DNA of 64,000 nt from Acholoe squamosa. Its lineage: Eukaryota > Annelida > Polychaeta > Phyllodocida > Polynoidae. Within the stretch, counting starts at the first letter, position 1; every line of letters begins with the position of its first letter. The position numbers and the translations under genes were made by a program. Shown piece after piece: positions 33,594 to 45,517 of this stretch. Below the pieces are notes generated by a model, which saw nothing but the letters and a program-made list of their open reading frames with translations, did not search any database and was not told the DNA's origin. The DNA is taken from NCBI GenBank assembly GCA_949317995.1, contig OX439046.1, positions 41,330,002-41,394,001 of the forward strand, in the 5' to 3' direction.

Positions 33594-34275
33594 CTACAGA
33601 GAGCTTTCTCCACCTTGCATCTGTCTCTGTCTGTCTCGGTTTTCAAAGTAACGCAATATATATCTGACCACATCACCCCTCCTCATGTCATCCATCAGTA
33701 CTCGAATGAGCTCATGATGTGTACTGGTAGGTTTAGCTGCCCACTTCTTCAATACTTTGAAGGCATGGAGAGATAGATCTTGTTCTGGTTGTTGAGCAAA
33801 TACATGCCCATATCTCGCCACTCCCTGGATAGAACTTCAGACATGGACATAAAGTACCTCTCCATTAAAAGCGGGTCGGGGTTGTTGTAATCCAGGTTGT
33901 GCTCCTTGAAAAAGTTCTGTGTCCCATGCAACAGGTCTAGTCAATGAACACTGACGTAGGCGTGGTGAAGTTGACCCCATCTGGCATGAGGCAAAGCTTT
34001 AGACCACCAAGCTTTGAACATCGCCATACACATACATGTCCTCCGACGTCTTGATATCGACCATCGACTCCAGAACTTCAGAGGGAAGCTCCAAATAGAT
34101 TCCCAATTTTTTCCAAGATCCAACTAACTGCCTTCCTATTTCATGAAGCAAATTGTCATCATATCTCAAATTGTTCTGGTACGGTGCCATAATACAGTGG
34201 TCATCCCGTACACTCACTTCACATATGTCAAGAGAGGGAGCCGACAGGGAGGGTGGTTGAGTTTCAAGACTCATC
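33594..34275 (-). pseudogene. Tandem Death-domain protein, Polinton 1 (frameshifted)
   Basis: The likely start is ATG at about 34,275 (MSLETQPPSLSAPSL). The first Death-fold module has LLHEIGRQLVGSWKKLGIYL, with the Trp and LG spacing typical of Death domains, and then changes frame at about 34,000-34,120 (AMFKAWWSKALP). A second module follows across another frame change: LSREWRDMGMYL, then FKVLKKWAAKPTSTHHELI and a final helix RRGDVVRYILRYFEN. Death domains form homotypic complexes with adaptors such as FADD. At least two frameshifts and a stop show the copy is dead. Layout matches the intact gene at 58,617. Confidence 0.75.
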
Positions 34276-34295
34276 TTGTCTGCAAAATCGTCAAA

Positions 34296-34428
34296 AGGGG
34301 TCGGTAGGCAGGTAGGCAGGCAGGCAGGCAGGCAGGCAGGCAGACAGTGGCAGGTGGTAGGTGTGGTAGTCAAAGTGGTTAGCAGTGATATGGTCTTTCA
34401 AGAGAAATTGAGCTTCTTTATAAATATA
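34296..34428 (-). promoter_or_regulatory. Promoter region of Polinton 1 Death-domain gene
   Basis: TATATTTATAAAG on the minus strand (34,416-34,428) is a TATA-like box. A long CCTG/CCTA tract (34,296-34,343) separates it from the ATG at 34,275. The tract is open in one frame and gives a spurious CLPACLPAC peptide. Confidence 0.55.
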
Positions 34429-34429
34429 G

Positions 34430-35018
34430 GTAGATTTAATCCTATTTTCAACTGGATACTCCCACTGTTGTGTACAGACTTATCAGCATGAGCCTTTGGA
34501 TCTGTTGACATCAAACAGAAGGAGAAGACACTGTGAAAAGTGTGAAAAGGTGTAGTGATAATTATCTTAATCCGCCTTTTACAGGTGTAAGGCATGCGGG
34601 GGGTGGTCGCTCATTAAGGTATTATGAGATTACCCTCCCCGGTGGTGTGTGTGTAAATGAGATAAGAGACTCTTTTTTTGAAGTTTTCTAATCTTGTTTA
34701 GACCAACTTTCATTTTGATTCCCCCTACGGTTTGGTTCACCTGTGGAGGGCAGGTGAAAATTAGATTCAAGGCTCTCTGTGATCATAGGGTTAAAGTTCT
34801 TTTTCTAAAAGATATCAAAAAGCCGACTTTGATTTGGACCACCACCCCTTTGAGGATCTAAGAGTGGAGTGAAGTTTTAATCCGGATCCTCCTGTTGTTT
34901 TATTTTCCCTGTGGAATGTTCCTTCCTTTGAGTAAGACCCTCTGTGATTATAGGATTAGAGACATTAATTTTCCCTTTCATCTATTAAAACTGTAGTAAG
35001 AAGCTTATCTCCAGAGGC
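34430..35018. other. Divergent intergenic region of Polinton 1
   Basis: About 590 bp between the minus-strand Death-domain gene and the plus-strand polymerase gene. No gene seen. It probably holds the upstream control elements of both transcription units. Confidence 0.5.
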
Positions 35019-35028
35019 GTATATAAGG
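35019..35028 (+). promoter_or_regulatory. TATA box of Polinton 1 polymerase gene
   Basis: GTATATAAGG lies 47 bp before the ATG at 35,075, at the usual distance for a short 5' leader. Confidence 0.65.
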
Positions 35029-35074
35029 AAGGGAGAAAATCTCATTCACTCACACTTTCCCTACTTCCCTCACC

Positions 35075-38000
35075 ATGAGTAGACGAACACCTTCTAAGCT
35101 CCAGCTTTCAACAAGGAAGACGACAAGAAGAACCAAGAGTTCTTTGTCTTCTCCTACTGCTGCTGATGTGGCTGCTCCTGCTGCTTTTGCTGATAATCCT
35201 GCTGCTGCTGCTGGTACTGCTTCTGCTGCTGCTGCTGCTACGGGTGCTACTGCCCCTGTTGCTGCTGCTGCTGCTGCTGATTACCGTGTTGTTCCACTTG
35301 ACGGGCAGACTTCTTACTGGCCACCACCATTTTATAACCCCGTTCCTACTGTTACCACTACCGATGTAAGTCCTGGTGCTGCTGGTGCTGATGGTGGCGC
35401 TGGTTGGGCTGTCGACGGGAATCTCTGGACGGCGTGACTATTCCTCCCATAATACGCACTATACCGCAGGGTGAGGAAATGTTCACCCAAAATTGGCCCA
35501 CTATACAAACCGGAGTCAGGGCGCACGGGGCTTGCGTATGCGTAACAAATTTAAGACTACCAACCGGTGAGTTAAGTGACCATGCGTCAGATTCACATCG
35601 CGCAAAGATTCAGATACAAAGTGGGCTTTTCAGTAGGGTTAATATTACAACACAGGGAAAACAGAGACAGACTATGCTCTTTTCACGCCTCCAAAAACAA
35701 CGCGACTCTTTTACAACCCCTCCCTACCATAACTAATTCAGAAACTCTGGAAGACTTCCTCTCTCTCATGAAGAACACTATCACTTCTGAAGAAGTACAG
35801 AAACTTTGCGACTCTGACACCAAGTGGAAAGTTCTTTTTCCCACCAATGAGAACTTTTGCATTTACATGGGGCCCAGAGAATTCCCCACAGGGGGGAGGG
35901 TTACCCAATCGACCTTGGAGTAGGTAGGTGGGATCTACTAGAATTCAAAAACGATTTTCAAAGCGCTAGCAGATTTTTCCATTTTTCCTCCCCAAGGTTG
36001 TTCGAGAATGTACCCTTACAAAATCGCCTTCGATTTCGAAGCTTTGTTCAGACCGACCCAACAACCGTCGACCGAACACGTGACAGTCCTGTGGGAACAC
36101 GTGCCTCTGTCAGCTAGCTTTGCATCCGACTTTCCAGGACATGAAGGTCAGGTGTGCTTCGTGAGAGAGTCTGACGCAACTTCCGACCCCTTGTTGAACA
36201 GAGTTTTGAATTACATCAACAACACTGCCAAGGTCATCTGAGCTCTTCGCCTAGAGGAGGCGTTGTTGAGTCCTTCTGGCAGCTTTTTCGCTCAAACTTG
36301 GGAAAAGCACCCTTTAGTCCAACTGAAAAAGAGACTTCTGAGATATCTCCGGCAAGTTCTGGTTGTAGGTTTCAACTCGGGGCGTTACGACTTAAATCTG
36401 ATCAAAGTACAGCTTCACTCGTTCTTCTCCTCCAAAGACCAAAAGAACCAAGAATTCAGGGTCATAAAGAGAAGTAACCATACTTGGCGATTTACACTCG
36501 ACACACTGTTTTCTTGGACGTAGTAAACTATTTGGCAGCTGGTTATAACTACGCAAATTATTTGCTAGCTTTCACCAGAGATGAGCACAAAGGTCACTTT
36601 CCTTATGAATGGATGACGTCTACTAGGAAACTGGAAAACAGAACTCTTCCACCGAAGTCTGCTTTCAACAGCAAACTGACCGGCACCAAGATGTCTGAAT
36701 CTGACTAAGCCAAATTTGAAAAAGTTTGGTCCGACGAAAAATTGCAAACTTTTAGAGATTACTTGATCTACTACAACAACAAAGACGTGAAACCCTTCAT
36801 AGAGGCACTGAATAATCACACTAAATTTTTCAGGGATCGCTACATCGACATGTTCAAAGATGGATTTTCCCTTCCGGGTTTGACTTTACAGTTCCTTTTT
36901 CAAAGCACAGAAACTCCGTTCGTAACCTTTCACCAGTGCTACTCTGACCTCCTCTCTTTGATAAAAAAAAATCTGGTCAGGGGATCTTCCATAATTTTCC
37001 ATAGATTTCGCGAAAAGGGTACCACGCTGATAAGGGAACACAAGTATGGCAAAAAAGCGAGAACGTGCGACCACATCCTAGGTGTAGACGCTAACTCTCT
37101 GTACTTGCGTTGTATGAGCGAAGCGCACTGCACAGGTTCAACCGAAAAGACAGTCTAAGAGCCCTTTAGAGTGGCTACGCTACGTGGAGCACGCACGCAG
37201 CATGAAACTTTGCCATGCTTTCAATGGAGGGGAGGTGTCTCTAGGTTGCCAAAAAATTCGCATAGACGGTTTCACCCACCCTCTAATACCGTATTCCAAT
37301 TTCACGGGTGTTGGTACCATGCTCAAGAGTGCATACCACCATGCAGATATTCATGTGCTTCAGACAGGAATGAGAGACGTGATAGAACAGCTAGAGTAAG
37401 CGCTTACTTGAAAGCAATAGGTCACAAGTTGATTATCGTATGGGAGTGTGAATGGAGGAAAATGAAACGTCAGGATCCGCAGGTTACACTTGAGCGTCGA
37501 CGACTTGAAAGTGCATCGAAACCCCATGACAGGGCTTGAGAATATCCTCTGTGAAAAATGGAAAAATGTCCGGTTTGATTCAGGTGGACATTACCACCCC
37601 GCCTCACCTACGTGAATACTTCGAGAAAATGACTCCTATATTCAAGAACGTTACCATTTCGGAATCCGACATAGGAACTCACATGTCAGACTTTGCGAAC
37701 AAAGAAAACGTGTTGAACGCTCCTCAGATATCCTTGATAGGCAGTTACAACGGAAAAAAATTCTCTTGGGTACACCTCTCCTTAAGTGGTATCTGGATCA
37801 TGGTTTGATAGTCACCGAAGTGCACATGTTGATAGAATACTTTCCTAGACGACCCTTCGCCCATTTCGCAGACGAAGTAACCGTGGAGTGAAGAAATGGA
37901 GATGTAAACGCAAAGGAGCAAATTCTCTCAGACTGTTACAAGTTAATGGGAAACAGCGCGTATGGTAAAACAATTTGCAAAAAAAAATTACACAGCACAG

Positions 38001-38760
38001 TTAAATACACTAGCGCTCGAAACTTTGAATTATTGACCAATTCTTAGTGATTCAAAAAGGGTGCCGAGTTGACCCCAGATCTCTTTGAAGTCGAACTGCA
38101 ACCGAAAACACAGTCTAGAACAACCTCCCTCTTCAAATAGGGATCATGGTGTACCAGTACGCCAAGTTAAAAATGTTAGAGTTCACATGCAACTTTCTGG
38201 ATAAATTTATCGATCGGCGCGATTACGCTCTTTGTCAAATGGACACCGACAGTCTTTACATGGCTCTCAGTGGGAAAACGTTGGATGAACTCATGAAACC
38301 CGACCTGAGAGAGTCGTACTTCAGAGAGAAGCGAAACTGGATTCCAACAGCGGTGTGCGATGATCACTTAGATGCTTTCGAGAAAACAAAAACCGAAGGC
38401 GTGCAAGAATGGGTCCCCCTTGCTTGTTGTCAGAGTCGTTATGTTCATGACAAAAGAACTCTGGGTCTTTTCAAATCTGAGTGGAAGGGTGACGAAATTC
38501 TAAGTCTCAACTCCAAGACTTACATTTGCTACGACAAAGACTCGGTAGGTGAAAGAAAATAAAAAAAAAATGGAGCGCAAAGGATGTCATGAAAAAAAAA
38601 AAACGTTCAAGAACCCAAAGACTTCTTGGATGTTCTTTTAAAATTGAAAAACTATCCATACTGTTAACACAAATTTCAAAGTAATAGAAAACAAAATGCA
38701 CACTCACACTATAGAGAAAAAGGGTCTGTGTTACTTATATGTAAAGTGTTGCATACATTC
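35075..38760 (+). pseudogene. Protein-primed DNA polymerase B, Polinton 1 (many breaks)
   Basis: Starts with a basic and alanine-rich stretch encoded by GCT repeats. Sequence from 35,600-35,920 matches the region before the OTU-like domain of the Polinton 2 polymerase. It then jumps to the exonuclease domain: IAFDFEA (Exo I, about 36,020) and VVGFNSGRYDLNLI (Exo II, about 36,362). Polymerase motif A is GVDANSLYLRCM (about 37,083), motif B KLMGNSAYGKTICKK (about 37,943) and motif C CQMDTDSLYMAL (about 38,233). Weak C-terminal similarity extends to about 38,760. Stops and frameshifts near 35,440, 36,240, 36,523, 36,708, 37,158, 37,390 and 37,808 inactivate it. The OTU-like segment is missing. 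Confidence 0.9.
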
Positions 38761-38809
38761 TGAGGTTGTAACAACGAGTCCATTGAAATTATGAAAAAAA
38801 AAAACATTT

Positions 38810-41170
38810 TGGCACCATTTTGGCACCACAATGAGGGGGGTCTAGGTCACGTGACCCACCATTTGAATTTCCCGCCAAAAGGGAGCCCTCTCATTGGCTG
38901 CAGGTCGAGTGAGTAATATCCTGTAGTTAGTTACAGTCCCGTTCTGATACATACTTTACTACTGTCATAGGTTAATTTCAAAAGATATCAAATAATTCTG
39001 GCATCTCAGGGAAAATGCAATTTTTGCCACAACTTCCTTAATAAACTAGATAGAGACCCAAAAATTGTGTCAAATTGTAACTTGGGATATGTTGGCCATG
39101 ATGGGATAGATAATTGTTGCATGTTCTATACTTATACCCATAAATATTCATGAAAATTGAAATTCAAGAGCATAAAAGCTATAGACTTTGGATACTGTAG
39201 AATTAACAATACATTAACAGGGAAGATGTGAGACAAACTTGTAAAGGTGCAGGGAGGTTCCCTATGATCTTGGTCAGTCAGCTAGATGTTTTCTAAAGCC
39301 TATTATGATATCAATCCAAATGCATGCTTATTGATATTCATCAGGGTGGGCTCTCTCTAAACCTATTGAGTCATGGCCTGTGTTGCAATAGCATGGACCA
39401 TGACTCTATATGTACTGGGCATGCGCAAGACACAGAAAGTCTCAAGTTCTAGCTGATGATTAATATTCATAAAGATGGTATTTCAGCAGGTATTTCAGTG
39501 GACACCCTACAATTCATAATAATAGGAATAAGATTTGATAGCCTTTGGAACAAGCAGAAACAGAGATTTATGATCTGTTGAGGCAGCTAGGTGTTTCCCT
39601 GAGGCCTAAATAGTTATCCACTGTATAACACCTGAAGAACCTAGTACTCTCCTCTAGCCTTTTATCCTAATCCAAAGAGAACATGCAATTTATTACTGGG
39701 TTTTACAGCTTTATATAGGAATTAAGAGGGAAATTCTCGACCTTTGACCTTGACCTACGCAAAAACTGCAGGGAAGTGAGCGGAGAACTTTTGATATATG
39801 ATTCCTAGGGTCATTATCTATACAAAAGCACAAAAATTTTGTACCCCCCTCTTGTTGGAACGAAACTTCATAATTTGGTGGCTCACCCTGTGGCCTATAA
39901 GTGATATATCCTTTGATGGTAGCATCAAAAGCCTGGACAAGTCAGTCAGCGACATGAGCGATAATGGGGGCCTGTCACCTGAAGGCTGTCAAATAGTTAG
40001 TAAATGCATGGCTGAGATGACTCCAGAATGCCAGCGCTATGAGAATAAACAGTTTACTAAATTAACGGCAACCATTAAAAATGTGCAAGACAGCTTTGAG
40101 ATAAGACTAGACAGTGTAGTATACATATTTATGTGTTATGACCATGTTTGATTTCTAAGGTCAATCAAAATTCATATATTTACATCTAAACACAGCATAG
40201 CCACAGCGAATATCTAATGCAAGAACGTAATGTAACAAATATCATGAAAATGAATGTTATATTATTTGCAAATAAAAAAAGAAAAAGAATGGTAAGAAGG
40301 TTTGAATAAAGTATAAATAAGAACAAAGAGTTACGAAGGTCAACCTTAAATACAAGGAGAAAGACACTGAGGTTAGGGAACAACAGGCCGTAGCTGGAGC
40401 CCAGGCCAGAGAGGAACCGAAGAGCCAGATAGAACTGGATATTGTGGATATGGTGACCTTGACCTTCCAACACATGTATGACCTTGCCATATAAGGTAGA
40501 GGTCTATGTCATGTGAAAATATTATATTTCAGATGCAGGAGAGTGCAGGTGAATCAGACTGAATAAACAATTTTGGTGAAGATAGACCATTTGTCTCAAA
40601 GCATTATTATAAAGATCTTCAGTTCCTCTCTTGTAAAGAGCTACCTAACAATGTGGACCTCCGTGCATGATCTCCTCAGACAATTACAAAATCGCACATA
40701 TTCTGGATTTTTCACATTATATATTGAAGTAAGAAATTTGTCCTCATTGTTGAGTGCAGAATCATTAAAAAAAAAAAATCATTTTTAGGTGTGTGGTACA
40801 ATTTGAAAATGAGAAGAAAGCAATATTTCAACAGTTCCTACACTTTCAAGGTCAAACTCATTGACCTTGACCTTCATGAATGTAACAAATTAGAAAGTTA
40901 GTAATAGGGGGCATATATTAGTATCTCATATAAGATTTTTGACAATTCCAGGTCTGCCTGTTTTCGAGAGAGAGAGAGAAAAATGCAAAATGTAATGTGC
41001 TTTGAAAAAATCACAAGTTGCTATGGAAACTAGCAATTTATTATATGTTGCTGTACTGTTACATACCACTAGATGATAGGCAGGGTATTCATCTTTCATT
41101 TGATAACCTGTTTTGACTGGTGCAGGGGGGGATGCTACAAATTCACATTTCTAAGCCCCTTTTGAGACCT
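38810..41170 (-). repeat. Diverged inverted copy of the Ngaro-flanking repeat
   Basis: The segment 38,815-38,960 is the reverse complement of about 20,275-20,410, including the E2F/E-box part of the module. Likewise 40,620-41,140 is the reverse complement of about 19,228-20,060. It lacks the solo LTR and so shows the empty site TGTG at 40,996-40,999. The 38,990-40,620 interior is extra sequence of unknown nature with no convincing gene; a 117-codon frame at 39,798-40,151 has no recognisable domain. Confidence 0.75.
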
Positions 41171-43127
41171 TGGCTCCCACTCTATATAGGATCAGCATGA
41201 TAAAAGAAATATCTATATTAATTAATTGGTAGGGCTGCGGTTATGCATTGTGCGAGACTTAGTCGGGCACAAGAGGAAGTCACAGGGGGAGGTTCTTCTA
41301 ACCGGAGATGAGTTAGTAGACAGGATAGTCATATGGATTCAATTATTAGATAATAACCAGCTATTCTATTCACATAGAGAAAAGTAAGTGCACAGTGGTC
41401 GTCGGAATTACTGGTATGTTTTCTAAGGGGTGTTTTGAGATTGTAAATCACCGAGAAATGAATAAGGATGCAAAACTATGGTCACATGTACTACCATGCG
41501 TGAAAATAACATTACAGTTAGATGAAACGATGCAATATCTCCTACATTACAACAGGCTTTATGACCTTCTGGGGCCATGTCTCTGGAGCATTGATGACTG
41601 TACCCCGGTCACAGTTATTTATGTAAGAAAGTTTGTAGTGGACAGATAAAGGTATGTGTTAAGAGTGGTGGCCCATCATTAAAAACAGCGCAATTTGGTT
41701 ACATTCCTGCAGCTTCAACTGATACCCAAATTATCCAAATCAACAGAGGAACAGGGATGAAGGGGACCAATATTGTCATGTGGCAAGACTTTATATCCAG
41801 ACGGTACTTGTTTGTTCGGGTAATTTATTTCCTGGTCATCAGTGTGTTGGAAGTCCATATTCACTGATACAAAGCCATATCAATTCTGCATAATCGATAT
41901 TTGTGTATCGGTATCCCCAGTACTACTGCCACCTGCCATTGTTCTTTGTGTATCGGTATCCCTAGTACTACTCCCACCTCCAACTGTTCTTTTTTTTCTT
42001 AGTTAAAGGGCGACTTGAATATCGGTCCTATTTATCTGGGTCTCACAACAAACGACATCTATAACCCAATGCTCTCTGAAGGTTAATTCAAAACAGTGGT
42101 ATTAGCACTTTTTTGAATTAATCTGCTGGTCTGTCGGTACCGTGTGCCACGCACTGCTACTTATTATTTTTTTTTTCAGGTCTTGCATGGAAGCCACTCA
42201 AAACATCGCTGTCATCACAGAAAAGACGATCGGTAGAAAAGAAATTGTTTGATCATTTAAAAAAAAAGTATTAACTTGATACACCAAGTTGAAACTCATC
42301 GTCTGGTGAATGCAGCGACCAAAGATATCAACTTTTCACGTTTTTAAAAAGAAAAATATCGCAACTTATATTTTCTCACCCATTACTATGATGATTAAAT
42401 TTTTACCTAACAGACTCTAGACAGCCGAAAAATAAAAGAAAGTTCTTTTTTCTTTATTTCCTTCAAGTATCTCTAATCTGTAGGCTTTTGAAACATTCTT
42501 TTTTTTCAAAATGGTGTTTATTACGTTTTGGAACCAAACTCTGCAAATACAGGAGAAGAGGAGAAATGCTTCTATGATGTTTCTAGACCCTGAACAGCTG
42601 AAAATGTGGATACAGATACATCAAATGAATGTAAGCCTTGGTATAAAAATATGGTAAAAGTAGCGAATTTTGGTGATGGTTGATAAACACAGGAGAGGAA
42701 GAACAATGCTTATATTTTGTTCATTGACACTGAAAATGTGGATATAACCACACTGAATGAATACTTATCTGTATTATCAGCAAGGTTATTGAAAAGAATT
42801 GTGAATTTTGGACCTGGAATAGGCCTATAAGAGGCTTGGTGTACTTCTGAGAAAGATTAGGATTCATAGACCCTGAAAATATGCCAGGCACTTAAAATAA
42901 GACATTGACAGCCCCTGTTCATGAATCATGGACCACTGTCAATTGGTAATCAAGTTGCAGGATGAAGAAAGGCGTAGATGGGACAGGGAATCTAATAACA
43001 GAATAAGGAACAAAGTTGACCATAACCCTTATCCTAATCCTTACCCTTACCAGCTAGTTAGCCCCTTTATTTCATGGTAGGAACATAGTGTGCTATAGAA
43101 ATGTACTGGAAAGCCATTCCCGAGGTT
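41171..43127. other. Non-coding interval, nothing recognised
   Basis: No gene, RNA or element could be supported. A short direct repeat (TTGTGTATCGGTATCCC) occurs twice near 41,900 and 41,947. Confidence 0.4.
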
Positions 43128-43160
43128 GGCGTGCAGAAAAGAGGAGCCTTTCTGCACGCC
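43128..43160. repeat. Perfect 12-bp hairpin
   Basis: GGCGTGCAGAAA and TTTCTGCACGCC are exact inverted copies around a 9-base loop. Isolated; function unknown. Confidence 0.7.
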
Positions 43161-43266
43161 CCTGTTCTGCACACCCCACAGCTAGATAAATGTGTGTTTT
43201 GGTCGGTTTTACCCTGTAAAACCATGAAATAAATACAGAGTTTCACTATAAAGTGTATCCACTCCC

Positions 43267-43352
43267 AGTTTCTTCACTTGTGGGTGTCTGGGGGTTCCAA
43301 ACTCGCCCTTCGGGCTCGTTCCGAACCCCCAGACACACGCATGAAGAAACTA
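43267..43352. mobile_element. Foldback / MITE-like inverted repeat
   Basis: Arms of about 30 bp (AGTTTCTTCACTTGTGGG / CATGAAGAAACT side) enclose a second small hairpin, CTCGCCCTTCGGGCTCG. The arm core is shared with the foldback at 2,103-2,250. Confidence 0.65.
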
Positions 43353-44205
43353 GTCATGTCAACACTTTACCGTGCATCTCTGTCTATGTCCTGACCCATA
43401 GTAACACACTTGATTAGTGGGGAGGGGGTCCATTGTTATAGTCGTAGTCCACTAGGTCTCTGTCGCCAGATTTTATGTAGGCTTTGTATGGCTCATTCAT
43501 ACAATAGAGGCCAAGTGGACTATTGCTCTTAGAAAAGAAGCTTTGCGTGAGGACCTCCTGAACGTTTTACATTTTCTGCCACAAAGAAAACTGAAACACA
43601 GTGAGGGGGAATCATACGCATTTAATGAACAACACACTACAGTTAATGAACTTAAATAACAAATGCCCATTATACGGTGCACTAGAGATAAGTAAGTTAA
43701 ATACTGCAGCATTATCAAAATGTGATGAGAGAAGGCAAAAGAGCAGACATAGGTCATGTTGTGACACAAACAATCTATTTGGGACCTGCCATGTCAATAA
43801 GATATTGAACCCATGCTACCACACCCGAGACACACGTACCAATATTAGATTACAATGCTACAGAGACCATGGGCATTAGGAACTTTTGTTATTGATGAAA
43901 TTCATTGTACAGCCCTTTCCAAGCAATCCAGCTGTAAGTAAAAATCAGAGAAAATCATAAGAATCGAAAACAATAGCCAATAGTCATAGCGTCCCATTTT
44001 AACCAAGAACCTCCACATGAGGTAGAAACATAATGAGTGAGGTGTGGCAAATGATGCTGACACCCTTCTGCTGGCCGCCTCAATGCAGAATGTCAAATAC
44101 AGAGAACAATATGCATTTCCAAAAAAAAAAAACACAGTGTTTCGCGGGTGCAGTGTTGCCATTAGTGGAGCTCTGAGTAGTATATACATGCAAACTGAGC
44201 GCTAT
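43353..44205. other. Non-coding interval, nothing recognised
   Basis: Short open frames on both strands have no recognisable domain or start context. Confidence 0.4.
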
Positions 44206-44207
44206 GC

Positions 44208-44490
44208 TTCAGCTACTAACTAGGTCATGACCTACTGGTAGACCGGAAGTGACCTAGTTTCAACCAATCAGAGGGCTGGATTTCACAGGAAGTGATGTCA
44301 TAAGGTCATGACCTAGTTTTTTCGACCAATCAGAGAGCTGGATTCCATTTGACCTAGTGACCTGACCTAGTTGCATAAATTAAGAGAATTGCGCAATACC
44401 TAGGGTTGACCTACTTGCAAACCGGAAGTGACCTACTAGCCTACTTGCAAAAACGTATGCCATACATATGAGGGTGTATTGCGCAATGCT
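44208..44490. promoter_or_regulatory. Module of palindromic transcription-factor-like sites
   Basis: Contains AGGTCATGACCT twice (44,222 and 44,303; nuclear-receptor half sites in inverted arrangement) and ACCGGAAGTG twice (44,242 and about 44,421; ETS type). CCAATCAG occurs twice (about 44,264 and 44,327), TGATGTCAT once (44,293; CREB type), and ATTGCGCAAT twice (44,388 and 44,478; C/EBP palindrome). It lies just left of the first Polinton 2 gene. Motif names are from known consensus sites; a role as the element's terminal control region is inference. Confidence 0.5.
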
Positions 44491-44644
44491 TGTAAGAATT
44501 TACACAATACCCATGACTCATGTTCTGATGCAATATTTCTATGCATTTACGCAATAGTTATGACTCATTTTTGTTATCTCTGTTCATTTCATACATTAAA
44601 ATAAAACACAACTCATTCATTTCACATAACAGATTATATTTTTA

Positions 44645-45517
44645 TTAGACACAATATTTACAGATGAAGACAGATTTCCCATTTCCGGGGCGTGCACATA
44701 TACAACAGAAACATTTGTTGTGTGTGAATTTACTTGCTCGATACCAGCTTTGACCAGTGAGACTAGTTTTCCATGTGTTGTGGAAACAATAACTGTTAAG
44801 TTTGGCTATGTTAGATATAGCATGCTCGAACAAAGCCTGGGCCAGGAAGTAAGTTTGACTGTTTTTGGGTCCAGGTAAAAGGCCAGATAAAAAGCCATCC
44901 TTAAAGTTTACCTCGAAAGAGAAATGATTTCTCACTCCAGGTATACTTAAGGCGTGAAGTTCCAGTGAGACCTGCAGACATGTGAAACAAATAGTTTTAG
45001 CAATAGCAGATACTTCCAGTTTACAGTTACACTGACAAAACACTCCTACTATGGGATTACATTCTAACTCTTGGAGAGTAACAGCAAACTTTCTTACACT
45101 TCCTAAAGTGTACCTTGTGTAGTGTCTTGGGCAGCCAGGTTCAGTGTGCAATTGATATACTCCTATACACCAATCATGCGATATCAAGTTAACTTTTTTC
45201 ACTCGACAATAGTACATGCAGTTTCTGTAGGCGTCCCAAAAAGCTGAAGAGAAATATTTGTACATTTTAACACTAGTTATACAGTGGTCAACAGTGTCTG
45301 GTTCAGCTCCTCTAAAATAACCAATGTTTTCTGCAGGTATTATTTCCCAAAAGAAATTCTCTGAACATCCACATGCTACAGAACTTATATCATTGTCAGG
45401 TGTTATAGAAGAAGCTTGATTATATGAAGCAACAATTTGTAAAACTGGACGCATGTAATAGTCATAAGGTGGAGTTTCTGTGGTTTGCTCCACAAGCATA
45501 GCTTCTAAACTTTTCAT
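44645..45517 (-). CDS. Cys-rich protein of unknown function (Polinton 2)
   Basis: Uninterrupted 290-codon frame starting MKSLEAMLVEQ. It contains many Cys pairs, for example VFCQCNCKLEVSA, TICFTCLQ and a C-terminal CFCCICARP...CKYC cluster that could bind zinc. No membrane segment or signal peptide stands out, and I do not recognise the family. It lies downstream of polymerase on the same strand, separated by a 560-bp repeat-rich gap, at the outer edge of the element. Being open over 870 bp while core genes are broken suggests it is real and perhaps still constrained or recently so. Confidence 0.6.
   Translation of the reverse strand: MKSLEAMLVEQTTETPPYDYYMRPVLQIVASYNQASSITPDNDISSVACGCSENFFWEIIPAENIGYFRGAEPDTVDHCITSVKMYKYFSSAFWDAYRNCMYYCRVKKVNLISHDWCIGVYQLHTEPGCPRHYTRYTLGSVRKFAVTLQELECNPIVGVFCQCNCKLEVSAIAKTICFTCLQVSLELHALSIPGVRNHFSFEVNFKDGFLSGLLPGPKNSQTYFLAQALFEHAISNIAKLNSYCFHNTWKTSLTGQSWYRASKFTHNKCFCCICARPGNGKSVFICKYCV

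Larger units (their letters stand above)
32931..38760. mobile_element. Polinton/Maverick (adintovirus-like) fragment 1
   Basis: Remnant with a BIR gene and a Death-domain gene on the minus strand and a protein-primed DNA polymerase B on the plus strand, the same relative arrangement as polymerase and Death-domain gene in Polinton 2. The capsid block, ATPase and integrase are absent, and no terminal repeats are seen. It is embedded between the Ngaro-like element and the inverted repeat copy at 38,810. Confidence 0.85.

Noticed and set aside
34277-34373. CLPACLPAC N-terminal extension of the Death-domain protein
   Set aside because: It is the translated CCTG/CCTA tract with no ATG; the first ATG is at about 34,275.
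35166-35369. Poly-leucine open frame
   Set aside because: Out-of-frame reading of the GCT repeats that encode the alanine-rich polymerase N-terminus.
39798-40151. 117-codon open frame as a host gene
   Set aside because: No recognisable domain, lies in repeat-derived sequence, length compatible with chance.
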